Positions 14,904 through 23,170 of a stretch of DNA of 31,834 bases are shown piece after piece. The stretch is from NCBI GenBank assembly GCA_964385465.1, contig CAYLPJ010000065.1, positions 1-31,834 of the forward strand. The letters run 5' to 3'. Both the position numbers and the translations under genes were made by a program. Every line of letters starts with the position of its first letter. The first letter of the stretch is position 1. This DNA is from CAYLPJ01 sp964385465. GTDB lineage: Bacteria; Planctomycetota; Phycisphaerae; SM23-33. The notes under the pieces are model-generated. The model made no database searches. It was not told where the DNA came from and saw only the letters and a list, made by a program, of their open reading frames with translations.

Positions 14904-16085
14904 CTATGGGCGTTTGCCTCGCCGGTCGTCGACGACGGCGTCGGGCGGGGCGTTGTCGGCGAGGTGGCAGTCGCGGACGTCTTCGGCGAGGCGCACGGCG
15001 GGGACGCCCTCGCGCGGCTGGAACGTGTTGCCCACGATCCGCGTTCCGGCGACGGCGCCCTGGACGAGGATCTCCGCCTCGCCCTCGCCGGCGGCGTTTC
15101 CCGCGAACGTGCAGCCCTCGATGACGTTGCGGTCCGGGGCGTCGGGCCCGCCCGGGCCGCGGAAGAAGAAGCCGCACCCGCCGTTGTCGCGGATCGCCAG
15201 CCCGCGGTTGACGTTGCCGCTGTCCCGCCCGCCGGTGCTCACCCCGTGGCCGGCGTTGGCCTCGAAAGTGCAATCCTCCAGCAGCGAGTCCCGCACGCGG
15301 AGGCAGTAGAACAGCCCGCTGGCGCCGCAGCGGCGGGCGGTACAGCCGCGGATGTGGAACCGGTTCGACCCGCTGCCCGGGTGAAAGCCGTTGCCGGCGC
15401 AGTCGGTCACGACGCAATCGGCGATATCCACGTCGTCGCACGTCTGAAAGCCGATCCCCTCGGTGTTGGCGTTGCGGACGGTCACGCCGCCGAGCCGCAG
15501 GCGGTCCGACCGCATCGCGAACACGCCCCCGCCCCGGCAGCCGCCCATCCGCACCGGGTTGCCCTCCGCGTTCCCGTCGATCGCAAGGTCCGCCACGCCG
15601 GCGTCGGCGACGTCGTACGCGCTGACCATCGGGAAGAGCGTCTCGGCGACGGCCTCGTCGGCCGGGCGGTAGTCGTGGCGGTGCGCCCGGCTGACCTGCC
15701 ACACGTCGCCCTCGCGCCCGACGAGCGTCGAGCAGGTCTGGTAGAAGCCGTAGGCCTTCTCGTCCCGCAGGAGGACGCCCTCGCCGAGCTCGAAGGCGTC
15801 CGGCTCGGCCACGTGGAGATCGGTGTGCCCGTAGCCCAGCACCGCGGTGATGCGGCTGGCCTTCCGGTCGTTCTTGCGCAGCACGGTGGCGTCGCCCTGG
15901 CCGCGAAGCGTCACGCCCGCGCGGAGGTGGACGGCGTCGGCGAGGGCGAACGTCCCGGCCGAGAGAACAACCTCCCCGCCGCCCAGCAGGAACACGCGGT
16001 CGAGCGCCGCCTGGATGTGGGTGTTGGTGAACCCGCGGATGTCGCAGTCGTCGTCGCCGACGGTCAGACACGGTCGCCGAGGCAT
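14904..16085 (-). CDS. Right-handed parallel beta-helix protein, cytoplasmic-looking
   Basis: 393 residues from the ATG at 16085, preceded by a strong AAGGAG 7 bases away. The first 60 residues resemble the start of Pectate_lyase_3-type helices (IQAALDRVFLLGGGEVVLSAGTF, split at 24-46, then GVTLRGQG 57-64). Repeated short strands follow, many with the form V-x-D/N-C-x-V/F (for example 219-225, 268-273, 321-327), as in NosD/PbH1 repeats. It is unusually rich in cysteine (about 14), and no signal peptide is evident, which is odd for a polysaccharide-acting enzyme. Substrate and function are unknown. It is convergent with the upstream pectate lyase gene, 85 bases away. Confidence 0.75.
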   Translation of the reverse strand: MPRRPCLTVGDDDCDIRGFTNTHIQAALDRVFLLGGGEVVLSAGTFALADAVHLRAGVTLRGQGDATVLRKNDRKASRITAVLGYGHTDLHVAEPDAFELGEGVLLRDEKAYGFYQTCSTLVGREGDVWQVSRAHRHDYRPADEAVAETLFPMVSAYDVADAGVADLAIDGNAEGNPVRMGGCRGGGVFAMRSDRLRLGGVTVRNANTEGIGFQTCDDVDIADCVVTDCAGNGFHPGSGSNRFHIRGCTARRCGASGLFYCLRVRDSLLEDCTFEANAGHGVSTGGRDSGNVNRGLAIRDNGGCGFFFRGPGGPDAPDRNVIEGCTFAGNAAGEGEAEILVQGAVAGTRIVGNTFQPREGVPAVRLAEDVRDCHLADNAPPDAVVDDRRGKRP

Positions 16086-16119
16086 GGCTCGCTCCTTCCA
16101 ATGCGGGGGCCCGCGAGGT

Positions 16120-16147
16120 AGCATAGCGGGCATGGACGCCGCCGCAA
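16120..16147 (-). promoter_or_regulatory. Probable promoter of the beta-helix gene
   Basis: On the minus strand TTGCGG (16142-16147), 16 bases, then TATGCT (16120-16125). It would give a leader of roughly 28 bases before the ATG at 16085. The match is moderate. Confidence 0.4.
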
Positions 16148-16222
16148 GCCCCGCGCGAGCCGCTGCTCGTCGTGGCTGCTGGGGCCACGGGCTGCTGACC
16201 GACTGACGGCCGGCCACGGACC

Positions 16223-16588
16223 ATGGAAGAACCCGACCGCACCATCCTGGAGACGTTCGACAACCCGCGCCCGGGGCGGGCGTACGCGATCCGCCACGTG
16301 GCGCCGGAGTTCACGTCCGTCTGTCCCAAGACCGGCCAGCCGGACTTCGGGACCATCGAGGTCGAGTACGTCGCCGACCGCCTCTGCGTCGAGCTCAAGA
16401 GCCTCAAGTTCTACCTCCAGGGATACCGCAACACGGGGGTGTTCTACGAGGACGTGGTCAACCGCATCCTGGACGACCTCGTCGCCGCGCTGGCCCCCCG
16501 ACGGATGACGATCACCGGCAGGTTCACGCCGCGCGGCGGGATGCACACGACAGTGACGGCCTCCCATCCCCCCGCCGACGGGCCATGA
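16223..16588 (+). CDS. queF: NADPH-dependent 7-cyano-7-deazaguanine (preQ0) reductase
   Basis: 121 residues, the short (unimodular) QueF form. QueF reduces the nitrile preQ0 to preQ1 in queuosine tRNA modification. The active-site cysteine C34 (SVCPKTGQPDFG, with D41) and the family-defining QueF motif ELKSLKFYLQGYRN (57-70) are intact. The last 4 bases (ATGA) overlap the start of apbE, so the two are likely translationally coupled. No other queuosine gene is in the window. The upstream ribosome site is weak. Confidence 0.95.
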   Translation: MEEPDRTILETFDNPRPGRAYAIRHVAPEFTSVCPKTGQPDFGTIEVEYVADRLCVELKSLKFYLQGYRNTGVFYEDVVNRILDDLVAALAPRRMTITGRFTPRGGMHTTVTASHPPADGP

Positions 16589-17664
16589 GTTCCCGCGCCC
16601 GCACGATCCGCTTCCTGGCCGTGGTGTTCGTCATCACGGTGGTGCTCACGCTGGCCTGGCGGGTGCTGACCGCGCCGGACTCCCGCCTGGTCTCCCACAC
16701 GGTGCATCCCCCGGGCGTGATGGGCACACACTGCACGCTGGTGGCGGTCGAGGCCCGCCCCGGCGAGCACGTCCCCGCCGCCCTGGACGCGGCGGAGGAG
16801 GCTCTCCGCGCGGCCGAGATGCGGATGAGCACCTACATCGAGCTGTCGGAGCTGTCGAAGCTCAACGCCGCCGACGCCGGGCCCCTGCCCCAGCTCTCCC
16901 CCCCGCTGGCGGAGGTGCTCGCGTTCGCCCGGCGGATGCACGTGCCGACCGCCGGGGCCTTTGACCCCACCTGCCTGCCGGTGTTCCGCCTCTGGGCCGA
17001 GGCGGGCGGGCAGGACCGCCTGCCCTCCGACGCCGACCTCGCGGCCGCGAGGGCGCTGTGCGGGTGGGACAAGTGGCCGGCCGACGCCGGTGGGCTGCGC
17101 AAGACGGTCGCCGGCGCGGGCATCGGGCTGGGCGGCGTGGCCAAGGGCTGGGCGATCGACCGGGCGGTCGAGGCCATGCAGGACGCCCACGTCGCCGGCG
17201 GGCTCGTGGACGTCGGCGGCGACATCCGCTGCTTCGGCCCATCGCCGGCGGCCCGGCCGTGGGTACTCGCCATCCGCAACCCCTTCATCAAGGCCAGGCC
17301 CGGGGAGGACCCGAACTACTTCGGCACGGTGGAGGTCTCCGCCGGCGCGGTGTGCACCAGCGGCAATTACATGCGGTTCAGCGAGATCGGCGGGCGGCGG
17401 TACAGCCACATCGTCGACCCCCGGACCGCCCGGCCGGTGGAAATCGCCCCGTCGGTGACGGTGGTCGCCCCGACGGCCGCCGAGGCCGACGCGTGGGCGA
17501 CGGCCCTGAGCGTCCTGGGCCCGGCGGGCCTGGACCGCCTGGACCCCAACGGCGGCGTCGAGGCCATGCTCGTCGTCGGCGGGCCGAAGGACTACCGCAT
17601 CCATAGGACGGATGGGTTCGCGGAACTGCTGGTCACCCCCCCGCCGGAGGCGCCGAGGGAATAG
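16585..17664 (+). CDS. apbE: FAD:protein FMN transferase ApbE
   Basis: 359 residues. One N-terminal membrane segment (9-28) or uncleaved signal places it at the periplasmic face. ApbE motifs are present: MGT (46-48), the glycine-rich LGGVAKGWAIDRA (182-194), GGDI (211-214), SHIVDPRTARPV (274-285) and the metal-binding ADAWATAL (301-308; D302, T306). It transfers FMN from FAD onto a Thr of the [ST]GAT motif in proteins such as RnfG and RnfD. Both targets are encoded 5-7 kb away on the other strand, which makes them likely substrates. The ATG overlaps the queF stop. Its 3' end overlaps the 3' end of the convergent next gene by 32 bases. Confidence 0.95.
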   Translation: MSSRARTIRFLAVVFVITVVLTLAWRVLTAPDSRLVSHTVHPPGVMGTHCTLVAVEARPGEHVPAALDAAEEALRAAEMRMSTYIELSELSKLNAADAGPLPQLSPPLAEVLAFARRMHVPTAGAFDPTCLPVFRLWAEAGGQDRLPSDADLAAARALCGWDKWPADAGGLRKTVAGAGIGLGGVAKGWAIDRAVEAMQDAHVAGGLVDVGGDIRCFGPSPAARPWVLAIRNPFIKARPGEDPNYFGTVEVSAGAVCTSGNYMRFSEIGGRRYSHIVDPRTARPVEIAPSVTVVAPTAAEADAWATALSVLGPAGLDRLDPNGGVEAMLVVGGPKDYRIHRTDGFAELLVTPPPEAPRE

Positions 17665-19120
17665 GGACGGGCTCGCGGACGAAGCCCAGCAGTCGGACGT
17701 ACTCGGTGGTCCGATGGGTCCGAACGGTCACGCGGTCGGCATAGCGGGCGTGCTTGGGGTGCCCTCCCGGGTACGGGTTGGGGAACGGAACGCGCTCGGT
17801 CAGGGCGTAGAGGTCGGTGGAGGCGAACTCCCGGCCGGTACGGCGGTCTCGCATCAGCACGAGCGGCAGCGAGTGGGCGGTCGGCCAGGCAAGCCGCGGC
17901 ACGCCGTCGGGCGCGGCGGGGTCCGCCGGCACGGGTTGCCGCTTCCCGCCGGGTGAGACCATCCCATGGTCGGCGGCTGGAACGAGAGCGCGGCACCGCC
18001 GGACCACGTGGGCCAGTCGCCCGATCACGAAGTAGCTCCGCCAGTGGAAGAAGTCCCCCCGCTCGACCTCGGGGCAGGCATTGACGGTGAAGACGGAGTA
18101 GTCGCGGAGGTGATTGGCCCCGGCGAACCCCCACCGCAGGCGCGCGGGGCGACCGGCGGCGCGACGCTCGCGGCCGAAGACGAGCCCCAGCGCGAAGCGG
18201 TTGGGATCCTCGCCCTCCTGCGCCCAGTAGAAGTACCCGCCGGACTCCCTCACCGCGGCGATGCCATTCCTGCCGAATCTGCACCGCTGGCGGATCGCCC
18301 TCCCGTCGGCGTCCACGTACCACTGCTGGGGCAGCGACGACGTCCGCACGCCGCCCCAAGGCGTGTTCAGGTAGTCGAGCGTGTCCTCCCCGAAGTTGTA
18401 CAGGCCCCGTGTCACCTCCAGAACGCCGTCGCCACAGTCGCGGTAGCGGGTGTAGAACAGCGAGCTCGAGCGGTGCAGGCTGGGCGGATTGGCCTGCTGG
18501 CCCCAGGTGACCGTCGAGAAGGTCCGCTGGGCCTCGTCCCAGTGCGACGCCAGCAGCGGCGAGTAGTAGGGCTTCTCGAGCGTCGGGTCGCGCAGGTACA
18601 CGCCGGCCTGGTGGATGAAGTAGGCCATCGCGGTGATGCGGTTCTGCGGGGCCCGCCTCGCGCCCGGGCGATAGAGCCGGTCGTGGTTCATCCTCGCCGA
18701 GCACACGGCCACGGACTGCCAGACCTCGTCTATCCAGACGGACATGTTGCGGACTTTCTCCCGGCGCATCCACGGGTGCGTCTGCGGCGGGATCGACTCG
18801 CCGAACGGGCCGCGAAAGGAGTAGATCTGCCCGCCGAGGCCGATGCGGACGTCCCACGAGCGGGCCCGCCCCTGGCGGTGCTGGAGGCGGGCCAGAAACA
18901 CGTCCCGCTCGTTTGCCTCCGGGTCCCACGCGCTGCCCGACGGGCTGAACTCGCGGGAGAACGTCGTCGTCCCGGCCGGCCGGGCCGGGTCCCGGTCCGG
19001 CAGCGGCATGAACCCGAAGAAGGCTTCCTCTCCGGCGAGACCGGGAGCGACACACGCCAGCAGCAGCCAGGCCGCCCAGGCCGGCCGGCGTCTCGGACTT
19101 CTCTGAAGAAAACGCATCAT
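17633..19120 (-). CDS. Secreted protein of unknown function
   Basis: 495 residues; I do not recognise the family. A GAGG site precedes the first ATG at 19120; a GTG at 19132 is an alternative. Residues 1-30 form a signal peptide with an arginine-rich n-region (RSPRRR) and a hydrophobic core, cut probably after GLAG. It is not a perfect twin-arginine signal. The mature part is rich in Trp, Tyr and Arg, with beta-type segments and no membrane helix, consistent with a periplasmic or surface enzyme or carbohydrate-binding protein. It lies 36 bases downstream of the alpha/beta hydrolase and is probably co-transcribed. Its end overlaps that of apbE. Confidence 0.7.
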   Translation of the reverse strand: MMRFLQRSPRRRPAWAAWLLLACVAPGLAGEEAFFGFMPLPDRDPARPAGTTTFSREFSPSGSAWDPEANERDVFLARLQHRQGRARSWDVRIGLGGQIYSFRGPFGESIPPQTHPWMRREKVRNMSVWIDEVWQSVAVCSARMNHDRLYRPGARRAPQNRITAMAYFIHQAGVYLRDPTLEKPYYSPLLASHWDEAQRTFSTVTWGQQANPPSLHRSSSLFYTRYRDCGDGVLEVTRGLYNFGEDTLDYLNTPWGGVRTSSLPQQWYVDADGRAIRQRCRFGRNGIAAVRESGGYFYWAQEGEDPNRFALGLVFGRERRAAGRPARLRWGFAGANHLRDYSVFTVNACPEVERGDFFHWRSYFVIGRLAHVVRRCRALVPAADHGMVSPGGKRQPVPADPAAPDGVPRLAWPTAHSLPLVLMRDRRTGREFASTDLYALTERVPFPNPYPGGHPKHARYADRVTVRTHRTTEYVRLLGFVREPVPIPSAPPAGG

Positions 19121-19156
19121 CACGGGCCTCACTCTCGATACAACGGTCCGGCGCGT

Positions 19157-20038
19157 TCAACGGTCTCGCAGCACGTCGCGGAGGAAGCCGGCCACCGCCG
19201 GGTCGTAGGTCTCGCTGGACAGCAAGAACCCGCCGTTATGCGGGCCCCGGATCGGGAGGAACCGCTTCGGCTCGTTGGCGGCGGCGAAGTTCCGCTCGCC
19301 GTGGTGGAACGGGATCATGTCGTCCTCGCGGCTGTGGATGACCATCACCGGGCACTCGACGCCCTCGAGGTACTCCGCCGTCTTGTAGCCCACGCGGGAC
19401 AGCCACCGCACCGGCAGCCACCAGAACATCTCGGCGCCCAGGTCGGTGATGTCCGAGAAGCTCGCCTCGACGATCAGGCCCCCGGGCTTGCGGGTCGTCG
19501 CCAGGTGCGCCGCCACCGCCCCGCCGAGCGACCGGCCGTGGACGACGATCCGCCCCGCGGGGACGCCGCGCCCGCGGATGAGCCAGTCGAACGCCGCCTC
19601 GGCATCCCGGTAGGTGCCCTCCTCGTCGGGCCTTCCCTCGCTCCGCCCGTAGCCGCGGTAGTCGAAGATGAAGACGTCCGCGCCGAAGCCGTGGTGCAGC
19701 GTCATGGTGGGCAGGCGGTGGGAGATGTTCCCGGCATTGCCGTGGCAGAACAGCACGACGGCCCGCGGCGGGTCGTCGGCGGCGCGGGCGCCCTCCCCGG
19801 CGGGCCCGGCGTCGGCGGGGATGTACCAGGCGTGGAGCTTCACGCCGTCGGCGGCGGTCAGCCACACGTCCTCGTACGGCAGGTTCGCCGCGGCGGGTGT
19901 GGCCTCCAGTTCGGCCTGGGGGTGAAAGACGAGATGCCGGTTCAGCCAATGCATGCCGCACACGATGAGCACATACGCCACCGCCACTCGCGGCAGCACG
20001 TGGCGAAGGATGAAGATCGCCGCCGCCTCTCGGCGCAT
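19157..20038 (-). CDS. Membrane-anchored alpha/beta hydrolase
   Basis: 293 residues. An N-terminal membrane segment (13-29) is followed by an alpha/beta-hydrolase fold of the BEM46/ABHD13 sort. Visible elements are the oxyanion-loop motif CHGNAGN (98-104), DYRGYGRSEG (126-135), the nucleophile elbow GRSLGG with S170, an acid at D239 or D240 (HSREDDMIP) and the catalytic H267 (GPHNGG). It probably hydrolyses an ester or thioester at the membrane face; the substrate is unknown. GGGGAGG lies 6 bases before the ATG. It sits 75 bases after rnfB on the same strand; a TAGAAT -10-like hexamer (20069-20074, minus) in the gap lacks a good -35, so readthrough from rnf is possible. Confidence 0.85.
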   Translation of the reverse strand: MRREAAAIFILRHVLPRVAVAYVLIVCGMHWLNRHLVFHPQAELEATPAAANLPYEDVWLTAADGVKLHAWYIPADAGPAGEGARAADDPPRAVVLFCHGNAGNISHRLPTMTLHHGFGADVFIFDYRGYGRSEGRPDEEGTYRDAEAAFDWLIRGRGVPAGRIVVHGRSLGGAVAAHLATTRKPGGLIVEASFSDITDLGAEMFWWLPVRWLSRVGYKTAEYLEGVECPVMVIHSREDDMIPFHHGERNFAAANEPKRFLPIRGPHNGGFLLSSETYDPAVAGFLRDVLRDR

Positions 20039-20113
20039 TGCTGACCTCCCCGAACCGCGTTGGGTGCTATTCTACGTCGCGTCGGGCGGGGCCGCCAGAA
20101 GGATCGGAGTGTG

Positions 20114-21028
20114 CTACCCCCGGAACTCGGTCTTGTCCACGGTGGTCTCGGGGTGGGCCTCGACGACGGCGGGCAGCTCGTCGTCGGCGGTGGCGTCGAG
20201 GTCCCGCCGGCTGGGGATGCCCACGTACTGGAGGCGCTTGGCGGGGCACTTCTCGACGGCCTTGGCGACCTGGTCGGGGTGCTCGGGGTCGTACGCCTCG
20301 TAGTTGATCCGCGAGATGTTGTCCTCGACGGTGAAGACCTTCCCGAACCGCTCGCACGCCTTGCAGCCGATGCAGCCGACCTTGCAGACGGCCTTGACGT
20401 CCTTGCCGAAGTCCTGGTTGCTGCACGAGACGACGAGCATCCGCTCGGCCTTGAAGGGCACCATCGAGATGATGTGCCGCGGGCACGCCCGCTCGCACGC
20501 GCCGCAGCCGACACACTTGGCGTAGTCCACCGTCGCCAGCCCGTCGATCACGTGGATCGCGTCGTAGTTGCACGAGGCCTCGCAGTCGCCGAAGCCCAGG
20601 CAGCCGTACGTGCAGCCCTGGACGCCGGCGACGAGGTTCGCGGCCGCACAGGTCCGCTCCCCGTCGCGGTACTCGTTGCGTTTGAGGCGGTCTTCGTAGG
20701 TGGCCCCACAGTGGACGACCGGGCGGATGGGGTAGCTCTCGGTGAGCTCGAGGCCGAGGATGTCGGCGATGGCCTTGGCGCAGGCCGAGCCGCCGACGGG
20801 GCACTTGTCGGGCGGGGCGTTTCCGGCGACGACGGCCTCGGCGTACTCCGAGCAGCCTACATAGCCGCAGCCGCCGCAGTTGGCTCCGGGGAGGGCCTCG
20901 TCGACCTGCTCGACGCGGGGGTCGACCTCCACGTGGAAGGCCTCGTTGGCCCAGCCGAGGATGTAGGCCATGAACACCGCCAGCACGAGCATCGTCGCGG
21001 CGGCCAGGATGATGATCAGAGCAGTCAT
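20114..21028 (-). CDS. rnfB: Rnf complex iron-sulfur subunit RnfB
   Basis: 304 residues. A membrane anchor (3-25) is followed by the RnfB N-terminal cluster site C51-x2-C54-x4-C59 with C76 (CGGCGYVGC...KCPVGG). Ferredoxin-like motifs then come at C139/C143/C149/C153 and C172/C175/C178/C182 (CVGCGACERACP). A third motif, C215/C219/C222/C225, lacks the usual CxxxCP ending (residue 229 is Gly), and the expected final motif keeps only C261 (KCPAKRL). RnfB takes electrons from reduced ferredoxin. The start overlaps the rnfA stop by 4 bases (ATGA). It is the last rnf gene. Confidence 0.95.
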   Translation of the reverse strand: MTALIIILAAATMLVLAVFMAYILGWANEAFHVEVDPRVEQVDEALPGANCGGCGYVGCSEYAEAVVAGNAPPDKCPVGGSACAKAIADILGLELTESYPIRPVVHCGATYEDRLKRNEYRDGERTCAAANLVAGVQGCTYGCLGFGDCEASCNYDAIHVIDGLATVDYAKCVGCGACERACPRHIISMVPFKAERMLVVSCSNQDFGKDVKAVCKVGCIGCKACERFGKVFTVEDNISRINYEAYDPEHPDQVAKAVEKCPAKRLQYVGIPSRRDLDATADDELPAVVEAHPETTVDKTEFRG

Positions 21029-21825
21029 GGTTGTCTGTACGTATGCGTACCGGCGAGTGTTTTCCGGCCGGCGCCCGCGGCGGCCGGGACGCCGGAGGCG
21101 GTGTCCCCCGCCGGCTGTGTGGCGGCGGGAGGCTGGTCGGCGGGGGTCAGGGCCTTCTTGAGGCTGTCGTCGATGCCGGAGAAGCCCAGGAACGCCATGG
21201 CCAGGATGCCCGCGACGATCAGGGTGATCCCGGCGCCCTTCAGCGGGGCCGGCACGTCGCAGAGGTCCAGTTCCTCGCGGATGCCGGCCATGACGACGAT
21301 GGCCAGCGTGAAGCCCACGCCGCCGAAGATCGCCAGCACGAGCGCCTTGTCCAGGCTCCAGACGAGCTTGGGGTCGGTGACGTGCTTCATGATCTCCAGG
21401 CAGGCGAAGAGGATCGCGCAGTTGGTGGTGATCAGCGGCAGGAACACGCCGAAGGACTTGTACAGCGGCGGGTGGAACTTGCGGACGTACATCTCGACGA
21501 GCTGCACCGACGAGGCGATCACGAAGATGTACACGATGTAGCTGAGGATGGTCAGGTCGAGCGTCGCGCCCGCGTCGCCGGTGACGGCGCGGACGATCCA
21601 GGTCGTCAGCGGCGCGCCCTCGCGGAGGATGAAGTAGGTGACCGTCCAGCTCAGCAGCGCCGCGATGGTGATGACGAAGGTCACCGCGCAGCCCATCCCG
21701 AAGGCCATGTCCACCCGGCGGGAGACGCCGAGGAACGGGCAGATGCCCACGAAGTAGTGCAGGACGAAGTTGTTGATGATCGCCGCACCGATCGCAATCA
21801 GGATGAGTTCGCCGAGGTATTCCAT
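21025..21825 (-). CDS. rnfA: Rnf complex membrane subunit RnfA
   Basis: 266 residues, against about 193 for E. coli RsxA. Six membrane segments are visible. The conserved cysteines C29 (GICPFLG) and C136/C142 (TNCAILFAC) are present; with RnfE they hold a membrane [2Fe-2S] cluster in characterised Rnf and Nqr complexes. The extra length comes from a loop at about 68-90 and from a C-terminal tail after residue 217 that is Ala/Pro/Thr-rich (PPAATQPAGD at 232-241) and probably disordered. The ribosome site is a distant GGAG. The stop overlaps the rnfB start. Confidence 0.95.
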   Translation of the reverse strand: MEYLGELILIAIGAAIINNFVLHYFVGICPFLGVSRRVDMAFGMGCAVTFVITIAALLSWTVTYFILREGAPLTTWIVRAVTGDAGATLDLTILSYIVYIFVIASSVQLVEMYVRKFHPPLYKSFGVFLPLITTNCAILFACLEIMKHVTDPKLVWSLDKALVLAIFGGVGFTLAIVVMAGIREELDLCDVPAPLKGAGITLIVAGILAMAFLGFSGIDDSLKKALTPADQPPAATQPAGDTASGVPAAAGAGRKTLAGTHTYRQP

Positions 21826-21844
21826 GCGTCTTCGGTCGTCTCCG

Positions 21845-22480
21845 TCAGGTGGTGGACAGCGGCTTTCGCCCGGCGGCGCGTGCGGAGAGGTAGTTCACCA
21901 ACCCCAGCAGCAGCCCGAGGGTAAGGAACGCCCCCGGGGGCAGGAGCATGATGCCCCAGCGCGGCCAGAGCCATTCAGGCAGGACCTCCGCGCCGAACAG
22001 CGTCCCGCCGCCCAGCAGCTCGCGGACCGCCGCGATGCTCGCCAGCGCCAGCGCGAAGCCGATCGACTGGCCCACCGCGTCGGCCATCGCCGTCGGCACC
22101 GACTGCTTGCTGGCGCAGACCTCGCAGCGGCAGATGATCAGGCAGTTGACGATGATCAGCGGCACGTAGGGGCCGAGCGACTGGCTCATCTCCATCATGA
22201 ACGCCGCCAGCACGCGGTCGGCGATGGTCACGAACGTCGCGATCGTCAGCGTGAAGACCAGGATGCGAAGGTGCGGCTTGAGCAGCCCGCGGATCAGGCT
22301 GGTGATCGTGTTCGCGCAGAACAGCACGAACAGCACGGCCGCCGACATGGTGGTCGCTTCCTTCAGGCCGTTGGTCACCGCCAGGGTCGGGCACATGCCC
22401 AGGAGCTGGCGGTAGACGGGGTTCTCCGGCAGGATGCCCTGGATGAACCGTTCCATCGGTGTCGGGCCGGCGTCGGGCAT
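21845..22480 (-). CDS. rnfE: Rnf complex membrane subunit RnfE
   Basis: 211 residues, a normal length. Six membrane segments mirror RnfA. Conserved cysteines are C30 (GMCPTLAVTNG) and C113 (VNCLIICRCEVC, with C117, C119 and C122 nearby). RnfA and RnfE form an inverted pair that carries electrons across the membrane through a shared iron-sulfur cluster. A strong AGAAGGAGGT sits 11 bases before the ATG, overlapping the rnfG stop, which lies 3 bases upstream. Confidence 0.96.
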   Translation of the reverse strand: MPDAGPTPMERFIQGILPENPVYRQLLGMCPTLAVTNGLKEATTMSAAVLFVLFCANTITSLIRGLLKPHLRILVFTLTIATFVTIADRVLAAFMMEMSQSLGPYVPLIIVNCLIICRCEVCASKQSVPTAMADAVGQSIGFALALASIAAVRELLGGGTLFGAEVLPEWLWPRWGIMLLPPGAFLTLGLLLGLVNYLSARAAGRKPLSTT

Positions 22481-22483
22481 GGG

Positions 22484-23170
22484 CTAGGGGACCTCCTTCT
22501 CGAGCTCGGCCGGGGCGTCGCGGCGGACGGGCCCGCGCCCGCGGGCCGCGGAGAGCTTGCGCCGCAGCTCCTTGCTGAGGGCGTCGTTGAGGATCTCCGC
22601 GACGGCCTTCGACGAGATCGTCGCCCCCGTCACCGCCTTGACGCGGTTGCCCTCGGTTATCTTCGGCGAGGCGGTCGTCACCACCAGCGGCTCATCCGCG
22701 CGGAAGCCGTAATGGTAGAACTGCCACAGGAAACCCTTGTCCTTGGGCGTGCCCACGTCCGCGATCTCGTTGCCCAGCCCCGGCGTCTCCTTCTGGTCCA
22801 GGATGCTCACGCCGAGGATCTCCTCGGCCGACGGGTCCAGGCCGATCAGCAGCTCGATGGTGTCGGCGAAGCCTTTGCCCGAGGCGTGCACGACCCAGCC
22901 CATCTGCTGGGCGTCTTCGCTGATCGCCCAGAAGACCTCGTACGTCGTCCTGGCAGCGCCCTCGCCGACGGTCACCATCTCCGGGCGGAACTGGGCGCTG
23001 ACCGACGCGCTCGCGCCGTCGACCAGCTTGGGGATCCGCTTGATGGTCGCCTCGAGCTTGTTGGCCTCGATCCGCGGGCGCAGCCAGACCTCCACGCCCG
23101 CCAGGGCCCCGCCGAAGCCCAGCGCGAGCGTCAGCACCAGCCAGGCCTGCTTGAGGTAGCCGATCTTCAC
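22484..23170 (-). CDS. rnfG: Rnf complex flavoprotein subunit RnfG
   Basis: 228 residues beginning with GTG at 23170; this GTGA overlaps the rnfD stop and has a GGGGGG run 6 bases upstream. The frame is open further upstream but that is antisense-type noise within rnfD. One membrane helix (9-26) is followed by a periplasmic FMN-binding domain. The flavinylation motif TGAT (181-184) gives T184 as the FMN-attachment residue, in KAVTGATISSKAV. It also shows KETPGLGNEI (127-136), typical of RnfG/NqrC. ApbE encoded at 16585-17664 is the expected modifying enzyme. Confidence 0.95.
   Translation of the reverse strand: MKIGYLKQAWLVLTLALGFGGALAGVEVWLRPRIEANKLEATIKRIPKLVDGASASVSAQFRPEMVTVGEGAARTTYEVFWAISEDAQQMGWVVHASGKGFADTIELLIGLDPSAEEILGVSILDQKETPGLGNEIADVGTPKDKGFLWQFYHYGFRADEPLVVTTASPKITEGNRVKAVTGATISSKAVAEILNDALSKELRRKLSAARGRGPVRRDAPAELEKEVP

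Noticed and set aside
17633..19120. Twin-arginine signal on the secreted unknown
   Set aside because: The RSPRRR region lacks a proper S/T-RR-x-F-L-K arrangement, so ordinary Sec export is as likely.
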